Positions 8,143 to 17,379 of a DNA stretch of 44,404 bases are shown in pieces. The notes under the pieces are model-generated. The model saw nothing but the letters and a program-made list of their open reading frames with translations. It was not told the DNA's origin and did not search any database. Position 1 is the stretch's first letter; each line of letters opens with the position of its first letter. The DNA is taken from contig CAZSRZ010000035.1 in NCBI GenBank assembly GCA_964609085.1, positions 1 through 44,404 of the forward strand. The letters run 5' to 3'. A program made the translations under genes and the position numbers. The DNA is from JANPLG01 sp964609085. GTDB taxonomy: Bacteria > Armatimonadota > SYMT01.

Positions 8143-8651
8143 CGACGGTAGTCAATGGGAAGCTCGGTCAGCAGGCAGGCCAGCAGGGAGTGCTGCTGGC
8201 GCGGCTGGATGATCTGGTGAACCAGGTTCGCGCAAATTCCATCTGGCCGCTCACCTTCGGTCTCGCCTGCTGCGCGATTGAGATGATGGCGTCCGGGGCT
8301 TCGCGCTACGATCTGGCGCGGTTCGGTGCCGAAGTCTTTCGGGCTTCGCCGCGCCAGGCGGATCTGATGATCGTGGCCGGCCGCGTGAGCCAAAAGATGG
8401 CCCCCGTGCTTCGCCAGATCTACGACCAGATGCCCGAGCCAAAGTGGGTCATCGCGATGGGCGCGTGCGCCTCATGCGGCAACGGGATCTTCAACAACTA
8501 CGCCGTGGTGCAGGGCGTGGATGAGGTTGTGCCTGTGGACGTTTACGTCCCTGGTTGCCCGCCGCGCCCGGAGAGCCTCATCTACGGCATCCTCCAGCTT
8601 CAGAAGAAGATCAAGCGGTCTGGCCGCGTTCTCACCGATGCAGCGGCCTGA
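8133..8651 (+). CDS. nuoB: NADH-quinone oxidoreductase subunit B (N2 cluster subunit)
   Basis: A 172-residue protein holding the terminal [4Fe-4S] cluster N2, which passes electrons to quinone. The ligands are visible: the tandem pair Cys46-Cys47 in GLACCAIEMM, Cys112 in MGACASCGN and Cys142 in VPGCPPRPE, with spacing almost as in the well-studied enzymes. ATG 8133 lies inside the end of nuoA. nuoC follows after 19 nt. Confidence 0.97.
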   Translation: MGVTTVVNGKLGQQAGQQGVLLARLDDLVNQVRANSIWPLTFGLACCAIEMMASGASRYDLARFGAEVFRASPRQADLMIVAGRVSQKMAPVLRQIYDQMPEPKWVIAMGACASCGNGIFNNYAVVQGVDEVVPVDVYVPGCPPRPESLIYGILQLQKKIKRSGRVLTDAAA

Positions 8652-8670
8652 CAGGCCGCATCACCAACCC

Positions 8671-9213
8671 ATGTCCGAAGCAACCCCCGCCACTAGCGCA
8701 GCCCCCCCGGTCAATCCGATCCAGACCGAGCTTGCGAAGATCCGCGCTGCCGCGGCCGATGCCGTGCTGGGAACGGAGTCCTCGCCCGACCGGGGGGATT
8801 ACTGGGTCCTCATTCGCCCGCGCGCCATCCAGGCGGTGCTACTCCGGCTCCGCGACGATCCCGCCACTGACTACAAGCTGCTCACCGACCTCACCTGCGT
8901 GGACCGGCCGTACGAAGAGAAGCGGTTCACCATCGTTTACAACCTCTACTCCGTTACGCGGAACACACGGATTCTGCTGAAGGTGCAGGTGGCCGAGCAC
9001 GAGTCCGTCCCGACGGCCAGCATCGCCTTCGCCAGCGCCAACTGGGCAGAGCGGGAGGTGTTCGATCTGTTCGGCGTCCGATTCGACGGCCATCCGGATC
9101 TCCGCCGGATCGAGCTTCCCGACGAGTGGGAAGGGCACCCGCTGCGCAAAGACTACCCGATCGTGGGCCGGCGCCCCGTCATCCTGTTGAACGACGTGAA
9201 AGACGCACTGTAG
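8671..9213 (+). CDS. nuoC: NADH-quinone oxidoreductase subunit C
   Basis: A 180-residue protein of the 30-kDa complex I subunit family; separate from NuoD, unlike the fused NuoCD of E. coli. Diagnostic parts are YKLLTDLTCVDRPYEEKRFTIVYNLYS, ANWAEREVFDLFGVRFDGHPDLRRI and the C-terminal GHPLRKDYPIVGR. ATG 8671 starts a short Ala/Thr/Pro-rich leader before the domain. The reading frame stays open upstream to 8521 but that stretch lies inside nuoB. No good ribosome-binding site precedes the ATG. Confidence 0.95.
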   Translation: MSEATPATSAAPPVNPIQTELAKIRAAAADAVLGTESSPDRGDYWVLIRPRAIQAVLLRLRDDPATDYKLLTDLTCVDRPYEEKRFTIVYNLYSVTRNTRILLKVQVAEHESVPTASIAFASANWAEREVFDLFGVRFDGHPDLRRIELPDEWEGHPLRKDYPIVGRRPVILLNDVKDAL

Positions 9214-9247
9214 AAGCGGTCGCCTCGCCGTTACTGTGAACCCCACT

Positions 9248-10465
9248 ATGTCCGCAATCGAAATGTCCGCCACCGAGCGGTCGGCCAACGAGGGGTCGGC
9301 CACCCAGACACTCACCCTGAACATGGGGCCGCAGCACCCATCGACACACGGTGTGCTGCGGCTGGTGCTGGAACTCGACGGCGAAACCGTCGTCAAGTGC
9401 GATCCCGTCATCGGCTATCTCCACACCGGGATGGAGAAGTCGATGGAGAACGAGCCTTACCAACAGGCGATCACCATCACGGACCGCATGGACTACCTGT
9501 CCGGGATGACCAACAACCTGGCCTACGTCCTGGCCGTCGAGAAGCTGCTCGGGGTGGAGGTTCCGCCGCGGGGTCAGGCCATTCGCGTGCTGATGTCCGA
9601 ACTCCAGCGGATCGCCAGCCATCTGGTGTGGCTAGGCACTCACGCCATCGACATTGGCGCGATGTCGGTCTTCCTCTATTGCTTCCGCGAACGGGAGATG
9701 ATCCTCAACTTCTTCGAGGAGATCTGCGGTGCCCGCCTGACCCCGGCCTACATCCGGATTGGCGGTCTGGCGATGGACCTGCCGGACACCGCGGAAGAGA
9801 AGATCGCCCGGTTCCTGGGGCTCTTCCCGGACCGGATCGACGAGTACTGGACTCTGCTGGACGAAAACCCCATCTGGCGGGACCGCACAGTGGGTGTCGG
9901 CTACATGGGCGCGGCGGACTGCCTCCAGCATGGGGTGACAGGCCCGGTGTTGCGGGCAGCCGGGGTGCCCCTCGATATGCGCAAGGCGAAGCCCTACTGC
10001 GGCTACGAACAGTACGATTTCGAGATCCCGATCGGGGAGAACGCCGACGTCTTCGATCGCTACCGGGTGCGGATGGCCGAGATGCGCCAGAGCGTGCGGA
10101 TCATCGAGCAAGTGCTGCAGAGCATGCCCGACGGAGAGTACAACTCTCAGGACGCCAAGATTGTGCTTCCAGCCAAGGAGCGGGTGTTCAGCGACATGGA
10201 GGCGTTGATCCACCACTTCATCCTGGTGACCCGGGGCTTCAAGGTGCCCGCCGGGGAGACCTATGCCAGCATCGAGTCGCCGAAGGGCGAGCTCGGCTAC
10301 TACATCGTCGCTGACGGGAGCGAGAAACCGTATCGAGCCCGAGTGCGACCCCCCTCCTTCTACAATCTCTGTTCGCTCGCCCACATCTGCACCGGCCGAA
10401 TGGTTGCGGACGTGGTCGCCGTCATCGGCAGCCTGGACATCGTCCTCGGCGAGATCGACCGTTAG
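9248..10465 (+). CDS. nuoD: NADH-quinone oxidoreductase subunit D (49-kDa subunit)
   Basis: The quinone-binding 49-kDa subunit, about 405 residues. Recognisable elements: MGPQHPSTHGVLR at the start of the conserved part (its histidines line the quinone pocket), IGYLHTGMEKSMEN, RIASHLVWLGTHAIDIGA, and the C-terminal RPPSFYNLCSL...DVVAVIGSLDIVLGEIDR. The first 20 residues are a Ser/Ala/Glu-rich leader. ATG 9248 is chosen; an in-frame GTG at 9236 would add four residues. Neither has a clear ribosome-binding site. Lies 34 nt after nuoC and 28 nt before nuoE. Confidence 0.96.
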   Translation: MSAIEMSATERSANEGSATQTLTLNMGPQHPSTHGVLRLVLELDGETVVKCDPVIGYLHTGMEKSMENEPYQQAITITDRMDYLSGMTNNLAYVLAVEKLLGVEVPPRGQAIRVLMSELQRIASHLVWLGTHAIDIGAMSVFLYCFREREMILNFFEEICGARLTPAYIRIGGLAMDLPDTAEEKIARFLGLFPDRIDEYWTLLDENPIWRDRTVGVGYMGAADCLQHGVTGPVLRAAGVPLDMRKAKPYCGYEQYDFEIPIGENADVFDRYRVRMAEMRQSVRIIEQVLQSMPDGEYNSQDAKIVLPAKERVFSDMEALIHHFILVTRGFKVPAGETYASIESPKGELGYYIVADGSEKPYRARVRPPSFYNLCSLAHICTGRMVADVVAVIGSLDIVLGEIDR

Positions 10466-10493
10466 AGCACCGCGCAGGGCACCTGGAGTTACG

Positions 10494-11036
10494 ATGCTTT
10501 CCGATCAGGCCAAGGCCGCCATTCGCGAGCACAAGGCGCGCTATCCCGATGCGCGTTCCGCGTTGGGCTGCGCGCTGTACATCGCGCAGGAGGAGTGTGG
10601 TGGCTGGATCCCGCCCGAGGCTGTGGCCGACGTCGCGGAAGTAATGGAGCTCGAGGCCGCAGACGTCCAGTCCATGATGAGCTTCTACATCATGTACAAC
10701 AAGGCGCCGATCGGGAAGCACCTGATCGAGATCTGCCACAACATCTCCTGCTGCCTGCTCGGGTCCAAGCAGATCATTGAGGTTGTGGAGCGAAAGTGCG
10801 GCATCCACGCCGGTGAAACCACCGCGGACGGTCTGATCACGCTCAAGTGCGTCGAGTGCTCCGCCGCGTGCGACCTGGCTCCCGCCGTCCAGGTGAACGG
10901 ACTTTTCCAGGAGAAGATGACGCCGGCGCGGATGGAAGCGCTCATCGACGAGTTGCGCGCCGCGGGTGCGCCGGGCGAGAACCTCTACAACAAGGTCTAC
11001 AGCCCGGATCGCCCCACGTCCGAGATCGTCAGGTAG
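10494..11036 (+). CDS. nuoE: NADH-quinone oxidoreductase subunit E (24-kDa, [2Fe-2S] N1a)
   Basis: A 180-residue thioredoxin-like ferredoxin subunit. The four cysteines of cluster N1a appear as CHNISC and ECSAAC, in the usual order (C-x4-C ... C-x3-C). The second motif is normally close to ECLGAC, so here Leu-Gly is replaced by Ser-Ala, a mild change. The N-terminal helical region YIAQEECGGWIPPEAVADVAEVM is typical. ATG 10494 is preceded by CTGGAG. Together with NuoF and NuoG it forms the NADH-oxidising module. Confidence 0.95.
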   Translation: MLSDQAKAAIREHKARYPDARSALGCALYIAQEECGGWIPPEAVADVAEVMELEAADVQSMMSFYIMYNKAPIGKHLIEICHNISCCLLGSKQIIEVVERKCGIHAGETTADGLITLKCVECSAACDLAPAVQVNGLFQEKMTPARMEALIDELRAAGAPGENLYNKVYSPDRPTSEIVR

Positions 11037-11045
11037 GAAAGACCC

Positions 11046-12368
11046 ATGCCCGAAGTCAAGCTCCTCCGAAAATGGGTTCACGATCCCGACCAACGCCGCA
11101 TGGAGACGGCGCTGGGACGGGGGTACTACGAGGCGGCTCGGAAGGCGCTCCGGGAGATGAAGCCGGACGAGATCATCGATCTCGTGCGCGCGTCCGGACT
11201 TCGCGGCCGGGGCGGCGCTGGTGCGCCGTGCGGAATGAAGTGGGGCTTCATGCCCAAGGAGCCGACCGCCGACCGGCCAAACTACCTGATCTGCAACGCG
11301 GACGAGTCCGAGCCGGGCACCTTCAACAACCGTGAGTTGATGGAGATGGACCCGCACATGCTCATCGAGGGGATGATCATCTCCGCCTACGCCATTCGCG
11401 TGCGGACCATGTTCATCTACATCCGCGGTGAAATGGTGATCGCGGCAAAGATCCTGGCGGACGCCATTGCTGAGGCCTACGCCAGGGGTTTCCTGGGTGA
11501 GAAGGTCTTCGGCAGCGACTTCAGTGTGGACCTGATCCTTCACCGCGGGGCTGGAGCCTACATCTGCGGGGAAGAGACCGCCCTGATGGATTCGCTGGAG
11601 GGCCGCCGCGGTCACCCCCGCAGCAAGCCCCCCTTTCCGGCAGTCCAGGGCCTTTATGGTAAGCCGACCACGATCAATAACGTGGAGACGCTCTGCAACC
11701 TGCCGTTCCTGATCAACCATGGGCTCGAGTGGTATCGATCGATGGGAACCGAGAAGAGCACGGGGACGAAGATCTTCTCCGTAAGCGGGCATGTCAATCG
11801 GCCGGGTAACTACGAGATCACGATGGGTACGCCCATGATGGAGTTGATCGAGATCGCCGGCGGAATGCGAGATGGGCGCGAACTCAAGGCGGTGATTCCG
11901 GGCGGGTCATCAATGCCGATGATCACGCGCGAGTTGGCGGAGAAGACCAACATGGACTTCGAGTCGATCCAGGCCTCCGGGTCGATGCTCGGCTCGGGCG
12001 GCTTCATCGCCTTCGACGACACTACCGACATCGTCCAGGTGTGCGAGGTGATCGCCCGCTTCTACAAGAACGAGAGCTGTGGGAAGTGTGTCCCCTGCCG
12101 CATCGGGACCGACTTCCTCCACAAGATTATCCAGAGGATCACCCGCGGCCAGGGGCGGCGCGAGGACATTGAGCTGTTGAAGGGCGTTTGTGTGAACCTC
12201 GGCGGCGAACGGATGATGGACAGCCGGAGCTTCTGTCCGCTTGGTGACGCCGCGGCGTGGCCGATCATGTGGGGTGCGCTGAAGCACTTCCAGCACGAAT
12301 TCGATTACTGGATCGAGAACCGTCGGTCGCCCGTCGGTCGGGAGCTCGGATTGCCGGGCCTGGTGTAG
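11046..12368 (+). CDS. nuoF: NADH-quinone oxidoreductase subunit F (NADH/FMN subunit)
   Basis: A 440-residue subunit that oxidises NADH through FMN and cluster N3. The second nucleotide/FMN loop (GAGAYICGEETALMDSLEG), GLYGKPTTINNVETL and the N3 cluster motif ESCGKCVPCRIGT are all present, followed by a distal cysteine in SFCPLGDAA. The first glycine-rich loop reads GRGGAGAPCGMKW. In characterised homologues this is GRGGAGFPTG or GRGGAGFSTG, so the Phe and the Thr are replaced by Ala and Cys. The loop contacts FMN/NADH, so the change may tune nucleotide binding. Starts 9 nt after nuoE with GGAAAG upstream. Confidence 0.96.
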   Translation: MPEVKLLRKWVHDPDQRRMETALGRGYYEAARKALREMKPDEIIDLVRASGLRGRGGAGAPCGMKWGFMPKEPTADRPNYLICNADESEPGTFNNRELMEMDPHMLIEGMIISAYAIRVRTMFIYIRGEMVIAAKILADAIAEAYARGFLGEKVFGSDFSVDLILHRGAGAYICGEETALMDSLEGRRGHPRSKPPFPAVQGLYGKPTTINNVETLCNLPFLINHGLEWYRSMGTEKSTGTKIFSVSGHVNRPGNYEITMGTPMMELIEIAGGMRDGRELKAVIPGGSSMPMITRELAEKTNMDFESIQASGSMLGSGGFIAFDDTTDIVQVCEVIARFYKNESCGKCVPCRIGTDFLHKIIQRITRGQGRREDIELLKGVCVNLGGERMMDSRSFCPLGDAAAWPIMWGALKHFQHEFDYWIENRRSPVGRELGLPGLV

Positions 12369-12419
12369 GACAGTTTTCCGGCCGCAGGGCGGCCCAGGAA
12401 CAGAGGGAAAGCAGCATCG

Positions 12420-14912
12420 ATGGCAATGGAAACCCAGGCGCCCAGCGTTCCCATGGTCACCCTCACCATTGACGGTAAGGAAGTCCGCGTGCCGAAGGGC
12501 ACCAACGTGATTGAGGCCGCGCGTTCGCTCGGTATCGACATCCCGTACCTGTGCTACCATCACCAACTCTCGCCGTTCGGCGGGTGCCGCCTCTGCCTCG
12601 TGGATATTGAAAAGGTTCCGAAGTTGCTGGCCGCCTGCAACACCCCGGTTGCCGAGGGGATGGTGGTGCGCACCTCCACGGACCGCGTCAAGTCGCAGCG
12701 CGAGGGGTCCCTGGAGTTCATCCTTCTCAACCACCCGCTGGATTGCCCGGTGTGCGACAAAGGCGGGGAATGCGAGCTTCAGGATCGCGTGTTCGAGCAC
12801 GGCAATGGGCTGTCGCGGATGACCGAGCCGAAGGTCCATGTCGAGGACTATGATCTGGGCCCGCTGATCGTGCGCAACCAGGATCGGTGCATCATCTGCA
12901 AGCGCTGCGTGACCGTCATGGAAGAGATCGCCGGGGAACCCGTACTGGAATTCGGGCAGCGGGGGGTGACGACCGAGGTCTACACGTTCGAGCACGAGTC
13001 TTTCCGGCCGGGTTTCAGCGGCAACACCATCCGCGTGTGCCCCGTCGGCGCCCTCATGAGCAAGCCGTTCCGCTTCCGAGCGCGGCCGTGGGAGTTGATC
13101 AAGACGCCGGGAATCTGCGGGGGCTGTGCGGTCGGCTGCAACCTGCGGCAGGACGTGCGGGAGAATCGGCTGCTGCGCGTGGTCGGCCTCGAAAACCCGC
13201 AGGTCAATGACGGCTGGCTCTGTGACCGCGGGCAGTTCGGCTACGACTACATCAACAGTGCGGAGCGCCTGACGGCCCCCCTGGTCCGCCGGGGAGACCG
13301 GCTGGAAGAGGCATCCTGGGAAGATGCGCTGGCGCTGATCGCCCAGAAGCTCTCCGGTGCGCGGGCGGCGGGCGGTGACGCCTTCGCCGCCATCGGGTCT
13401 GAACGGTCGACGAATGAGGACTGCTTCGTACTTCAGAAGCTCACCCGCGAGGTGATGGGCTCGGGCCACATCGATCACCGTATGGGCAGTGCCCGGCGTA
13501 GCTACCTGACCGGTCGCCCCTCTGCAGGGGCGATCGAGAAGCTGCCGTCGGCGGACGTCGTCCTCGTGATCGGGTCCGACGTCACGGCGGAAGCGCCGGT
13601 TCTGGATCTCGTGCTGAAGCGCAGTCTGCTGACGGGCAAGAGCCAGATCGTGGTTGCGAGTGCGCGGGCTACGGCGCTTGACAAGCGGGCCGCCGCGGCC
13701 ATCCGCTACCAGCCCGGCGCGGAGATCGCCCTGGTGAATGCGCTCATCCAGGCCACGCTCGAGCTGAACCCGAGCCCGGCTGGCCTGGAGAAGACGGGCA
13801 TTGACGCCGTTCGGCAAGGGTTCGGAGGGAAATCCACCGCCGATCTGGCCGCAGCCGCTGGCGCTGATCCAGAGGCCATCCGGGCCACGGCCGCGTTGTT
13901 TAGCGGCGCCCGCACGGGCAGCATCCTCTACGGCAGCGCCCCGGCAGCGGGCAACGAGGGCGGCTACTTCCTCGCCGCAATCGAGAACCTTGCCCTCATA
14001 TCCGGCCAGGCGGCCGCGGCCGGCCATGTTTGCCTCGAGGTCGTGACCCAGGCCAACACCTGGGGGGCTCGCAATCTCGGGTTGCTCCCGGACGTGGGCG
14101 TGGGCGGGGTTCCCGCCGCCACCCGTGGGGGATCGACGGCCGACATCTTCCAGGCCGCGATCGATCAAAAGCTCCAGGTCCTCTGGATTCAGCAGAGTAA
14201 CCCGGTCGTGGAGTTTGCCGGCGGCGACCCGGCGAACCGCGGTATTGCAGCCGCGCCGTTTGTGGTGGTGCAGGATCTGTTCCTCACGGAGACCGCCGCT
14301 CTCGCGGATGTCGTGCTCCCGTCAGTTTCGCTCTCCGAGCGGAATGGGACCCTGACGAGTATCGAAGGCCGCGTGCAGCGAACGGTCCGCGGCATGGATC
14401 CGCGCGGGGCAGCGCGTGAGGACTGGAAGGTCCTGGTCGAGCTCAGCGAGCGGCTCGGGGCTAGCCTCGGCTACGGCAGCGCGGAGGACGTGGTTCGAGA
14501 CATCCGCACGGCGTATGTCGACGCACCTCAGGTGGCGACCCCGAAGCTGCAGCGAGTCGAAACGCCCCGTGCCGTTGGGGGCGACTCGGGATTCCCGCTG
14601 CGGCTCTTCACCGGTCGGCTCATGTTCGATCGGGGCACGATCCAGGGACGGTCCAGCGTCATCCCCGGGCTGGCTCCGGACCCCGCCATCGAAGTGAACC
14701 CGGCTGACGCTGCCCGCGCGGGGCTGGTGGACGGAGCGCCGGCGCTGGTGACCACCGCCGCTGGACGGCTGGAGCTGCCCGCGAAAGTGACGGAAGACGT
14801 TCCTGCTGGGGCAGTGTTCGTCCCCTTCGGATACAACTCGGCGCCGGTCGGCGCCCTCATGGCCGACGGCTCGGTCACCGCACCGTGCCGGATCGGTCTG
14901 CCCGGTTCTTGA
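12420..14912 (+). CDS. nuoG: NADH-quinone oxidoreductase subunit G
   Basis: An 830-residue iron-sulfur subunit. N-terminal [2Fe-2S] ferredoxin domain: LCYHHQLSPFGGCRLC and a later AACNTP cysteine. Then the His-ligated N5 motif (NHPLDCPVCDKGGECELQD), the N4 motif RCIICKRC with a distal Cys in VCPVG, and an extra CGGCAVGC ... WLCDRG set matching the N7-type cluster site that some bacterial NuoG keep. The remaining 550 residues are the molybdopterin-oxidoreductase-like domain, which is structural in complex I. The C-terminal part resembles a molybdopterin dinucleotide-binding fold. GAGGGAAAG precedes ATG 12420. Forms the electron wire from NuoE/F toward NuoI. Confidence 0.95.
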   Translation: MAMETQAPSVPMVTLTIDGKEVRVPKGTNVIEAARSLGIDIPYLCYHHQLSPFGGCRLCLVDIEKVPKLLAACNTPVAEGMVVRTSTDRVKSQREGSLEFILLNHPLDCPVCDKGGECELQDRVFEHGNGLSRMTEPKVHVEDYDLGPLIVRNQDRCIICKRCVTVMEEIAGEPVLEFGQRGVTTEVYTFEHESFRPGFSGNTIRVCPVGALMSKPFRFRARPWELIKTPGICGGCAVGCNLRQDVRENRLLRVVGLENPQVNDGWLCDRGQFGYDYINSAERLTAPLVRRGDRLEEASWEDALALIAQKLSGARAAGGDAFAAIGSERSTNEDCFVLQKLTREVMGSGHIDHRMGSARRSYLTGRPSAGAIEKLPSADVVLVIGSDVTAEAPVLDLVLKRSLLTGKSQIVVASARATALDKRAAAAIRYQPGAEIALVNALIQATLELNPSPAGLEKTGIDAVRQGFGGKSTADLAAAAGADPEAIRATAALFSGARTGSILYGSAPAAGNEGGYFLAAIENLALISGQAAAAGHVCLEVVTQANTWGARNLGLLPDVGVGGVPAATRGGSTADIFQAAIDQKLQVLWIQQSNPVVEFAGGDPANRGIAAAPFVVVQDLFLTETAALADVVLPSVSLSERNGTLTSIEGRVQRTVRGMDPRGAAREDWKVLVELSERLGASLGYGSAEDVVRDIRTAYVDAPQVATPKLQRVETPRAVGGDSGFPLRLFTGRLMFDRGTIQGRSSVIPGLAPDPAIEVNPADAARAGLVDGAPALVTTAAGRLELPAKVTEDVPAGAVFVPFGYNSAPVGALMADGSVTAPCRIGLPGS

Positions 14913-14958
14913 TCCTCCCCGGAGGATCGTCTTCAGTTCGGATTCAGGTTTTTCTACG

Positions 14959-16266
14959 ATGCCGTTCAACGTCGCGCTGATCGCCACGCTGATCAAAATC
15001 CTCGCCGTGGTGGGCTACATCCTCCTCGCGGTGCCGATGATCGTCTGGCTGGAGCGCAAGGTGATCGCTGACTTCCAGGCGCGAGTCGGCCCCAGCCGCG
15101 TGGGGCCGTTCGGGCTGCTGCAGTCGTTCGCCGACGGCATCAAGCTGGTGATGAAGGAGAGCATCGTCCCGCGCGAGTCGGACCTGTTGCTCTACTACCT
15201 CGCCCCGGTGGCGGTGCTCATCCCCGCCATCTCCGTGGCGGCGGTGGTTCCCTTCGCCGGGGAACTCACTGTCGGTGGTCACACCCACTCGATGGTGATC
15301 GCCGATCTGCCGATTGGCCTGTTGTTCGTGCTGGCGTTGACCTCGCTCGGCGTCTACGGGGTCGTCCTCGCGGGTTGGTCCAGCAACAACAAATACTCCC
15401 TGCTGGGAGGGCTTCGCTCCTCGGCGCAGATGGTGAGCTACGAACTTCCGATGGGACTGAGCCTGGTGGCGGGGCTGATGATTGCCTCCGCCTCGGACCC
15501 GATCGGGATCTTTTCCCTCAGCCTGACGAGGGTCGTGGAGACGCAATCCACCGGGATCCTGAGTTGGGGTGCGGTGAACCTTGCCTTCCCCTTCCTGGGA
15601 TTCTTGGCCCTCGTAGCCTACTTCATTTGCGGTGTGGCGGAGACCAACCGGGCACCCTTTGACCTCGCCGAAGCGGAGTCCGAGTTGATCGGCGGTTATC
15701 ACACGGAGTACGGCGGGCTCAAGTGGGCTATGTTCTTCCTCGGCGAGTACGCGGCGATGCTCAACGTCGCGGCCGTGGCGGTCGCCGTGTTCCTCGGCGG
15801 ATGGCATGCCCCCTACCCGGACACCCTCTTCTTCGCGAAGGGCAGCATCCCGTACATGCTCCAGGGGCTGACGTGGTTCGGGATCAAGGTCTACACGATC
15901 ATCCTGATCTACATCCACCTCCGCGCCAGCCTACCCCGTCTCCGTTACGATCGGCTGATGACCTTCAGTTGGAAGGTGATGCTTCCCTCCACGCTAGGGT
16001 TGGTGCTGGTGATCGCCGCCATTCTGACGATCGTCCACGCGGAGTCTCCCCCGGGTGCCCTCACTGCCAACGTGAACACGGCGATCCCCGGCCTTCCGCC
16101 GCCGGCGGTCCAATCGCCTCCGGGCGGCAATTCGCCGTTCGGCGGCGGCCTTCCGCCGGGGGTTGACGTCCGACCGGGCGGTAACTTCCCAGGTAGTCCC
16201 GGGACCCGACGCCCCACGCGCGGGTCCACCCCTCCGGCCACCCCGCCGGCAGAGAGCAGGCGTTAG
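14959..16266 (+). CDS. nuoH: NADH-quinone oxidoreductase subunit H with Pro/Gly-rich C-terminal tail
   Basis: A 435-residue membrane subunit linking the quinone pocket to the proton pumps. Conserved loops are clear: VWLERKVIADFQARVGPSRVGP near the N-terminus and CGVAETNRAPFDLAEAESELIGGYHTEYGG, whose acidic residues line the quinone/proton junction. After the last helix (ending about residue 360) comes a 74-residue tail rich in Pro and Gly (GGGLPPGVDVRPGG, then PGTRRPTRG) that is not part of the usual fold. A related tail ends NuoM in this operon. The tail likely faces the cytoplasm or membrane surface; its role is unknown. The stop is 2 nt before nuoI. Confidence 0.95.
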   Translation: MPFNVALIATLIKILAVVGYILLAVPMIVWLERKVIADFQARVGPSRVGPFGLLQSFADGIKLVMKESIVPRESDLLLYYLAPVAVLIPAISVAAVVPFAGELTVGGHTHSMVIADLPIGLLFVLALTSLGVYGVVLAGWSSNNKYSLLGGLRSSAQMVSYELPMGLSLVAGLMIASASDPIGIFSLSLTRVVETQSTGILSWGAVNLAFPFLGFLALVAYFICGVAETNRAPFDLAEAESELIGGYHTEYGGLKWAMFFLGEYAAMLNVAAVAVAVFLGGWHAPYPDTLFFAKGSIPYMLQGLTWFGIKVYTIILIYIHLRASLPRLRYDRLMTFSWKVMLPSTLGLVLVIAAILTIVHAESPPGALTANVNTAIPGLPPPAVQSPPGGNSPFGGGLPPGVDVRPGGNFPGSPGTRRPTRGSTPPATPPAESRR

Positions 16267-16268
16267 CC

Positions 16269-16778
16269 ATGTCCATGCAGAGTCAGGTCCAGGCGCCCGT
16301 GAGCCGCAAGACCAGCGCCCTCGGCAAGATCGGGGCACTGGTGGCGGGATTGCTCACCACCGCCAACGAGGCATTCTTGGGGCAGCGGGTTACACAGATG
16401 TACCCCGAGGACCACTACACGCCGTTCCCACGGTTCCGGGGTCGCCACGTGCTCCGTCGTCACGAGAACGGGCTCGAAAAGTGTGTCGGCTGTGCTCTGT
16501 GCGCCGCGGCTTGCCCCGCCCACTGCATCCGGGTGATCGCCGGGGAGAATACGGACACGCACCGCATCTCCGAGGGCGAGCGGTACGCCGAGGTCTACGA
16601 GATCCATATGCTCCGGTGCGTCTTTTGCGGTTACTGTGTGGAGGCATGTCCCACCGAGGCGCTCGGCATGACCGGCGAGTATGAGTTGGCGACGTTTAGC
16701 CGTGAGGCCCAGCTCTACGGCAAGGAACGCCTCCTGGAGAGCAGCCCGATCAACACCAGCGCCATGGGTGGCGCGTGA
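16269..16778 (+). CDS. nuoI: NADH-quinone oxidoreductase subunit I
   Basis: A 169-residue ferredoxin-like subunit with two [4Fe-4S] clusters (N6a, N6b). Ligand sets: Cys72, 75, 78 with Cys82 (KCVGCALCAAACPAHC) and Cys117, 120, 123 with Cys127 (RCVFCGYCVEACPTEAL). The preceding YTPFPRFRGRHVL segment and the following MTGEYELATFSREAQLYGKERLL are typical. Passes electrons from NuoG to NuoB. ATG 16269 follows the nuoH stop directly. Confidence 0.96.
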   Translation: MSMQSQVQAPVSRKTSALGKIGALVAGLLTTANEAFLGQRVTQMYPEDHYTPFPRFRGRHVLRRHENGLEKCVGCALCAAACPAHCIRVIAGENTDTHRISEGERYAEVYEIHMLRCVFCGYCVEACPTEALGMTGEYELATFSREAQLYGKERLLESSPINTSAMGGA

Positions 16779-16803
16779 CCGGCAGCGAGCGAACTTTCTA
16801 ACG

Positions 16804-17379
16804 ATGTCACCGTACCTCATCGGGTTCTGGATCCTGGCCTTCCTATCAGTGGTGACCGCCGTGGGCGTGGTGCTCCATCGCAACCCGATTCGATCCGCGC
16901 TGCTGCTGGTGCTGAACTTCGTCTGCCTGGCGCTTATCTACCTGTTGCTCAACGCCCAGGTGCTGGCCATGTTGCAGGTGCTCGTGTACGCGGGCGCCAT
17001 CATGGTGCTTTTCATCTTCGTCATTCAGGTGATGAACCTGGCGGGGGAGCTCGCGAAGAGCGACCCCCTGGGTGGGCAGCAGAAGTGGATGGGTCTCATC
17101 CTCGGGCTGCTTCTCCTGGGTGCCCTGGGCTGGGGTGTTAACTTCCTGGCGAGCAACCCCAACCTGATGGTCCCCACTGCGGCGGCCACCGCTCGCAACA
17201 CTGAACTCACGCGGCAGGGCGTCAGCCAGATCCAGGTGATCGGCTGGGAGCTATTCACCCGCTACGTCTACCCCTTTGAGTTGACCTCGATCCTGCTCCT
17301 CGTCGGTGCGATCGGGGTGATCATCCTCACCAAGCGCCATCTGCAGGCGCCCTCCAGCAATGCCACTACCCATTCCTAG
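16804..17379 (+). CDS. nuoJ: NADH-quinone oxidoreductase subunit J
   Basis: A 191-residue membrane subunit with five hydrophobic helices. The family core HRNPIRSALLLVLNFVCLALIYLLLNAQVLAMLQVLVYAGAIMVLFIFVIQVMNL includes the third helix with the conserved Tyr and pi-bulge region (VYAGAIMVLF). ATG 16804 is the first in-frame start after nuoI that begins at the first helix. Its 3' end overlaps nuoK by 20 nt. Confidence 0.95.
   Translation: MSPYLIGFWILAFLSVVTAVGVVLHRNPIRSALLLVLNFVCLALIYLLLNAQVLAMLQVLVYAGAIMVLFIFVIQVMNLAGELAKSDPLGGQQKWMGLILGLLLLGALGWGVNFLASNPNLMVPTAAATARNTELTRQGVSQIQVIGWELFTRYVYPFELTSILLLVGAIGVIILTKRHLQAPSSNATTHS

Noticed and set aside
11910..14168. A 752-codon open frame on the minus strand opposite nuoF/nuoG
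   Set aside because: It lies over strongly conserved nuoF and nuoG sequence, is rich in Arg/His/Gly/Val with no domain, and such long antisense frames are expected in GC-rich genes.
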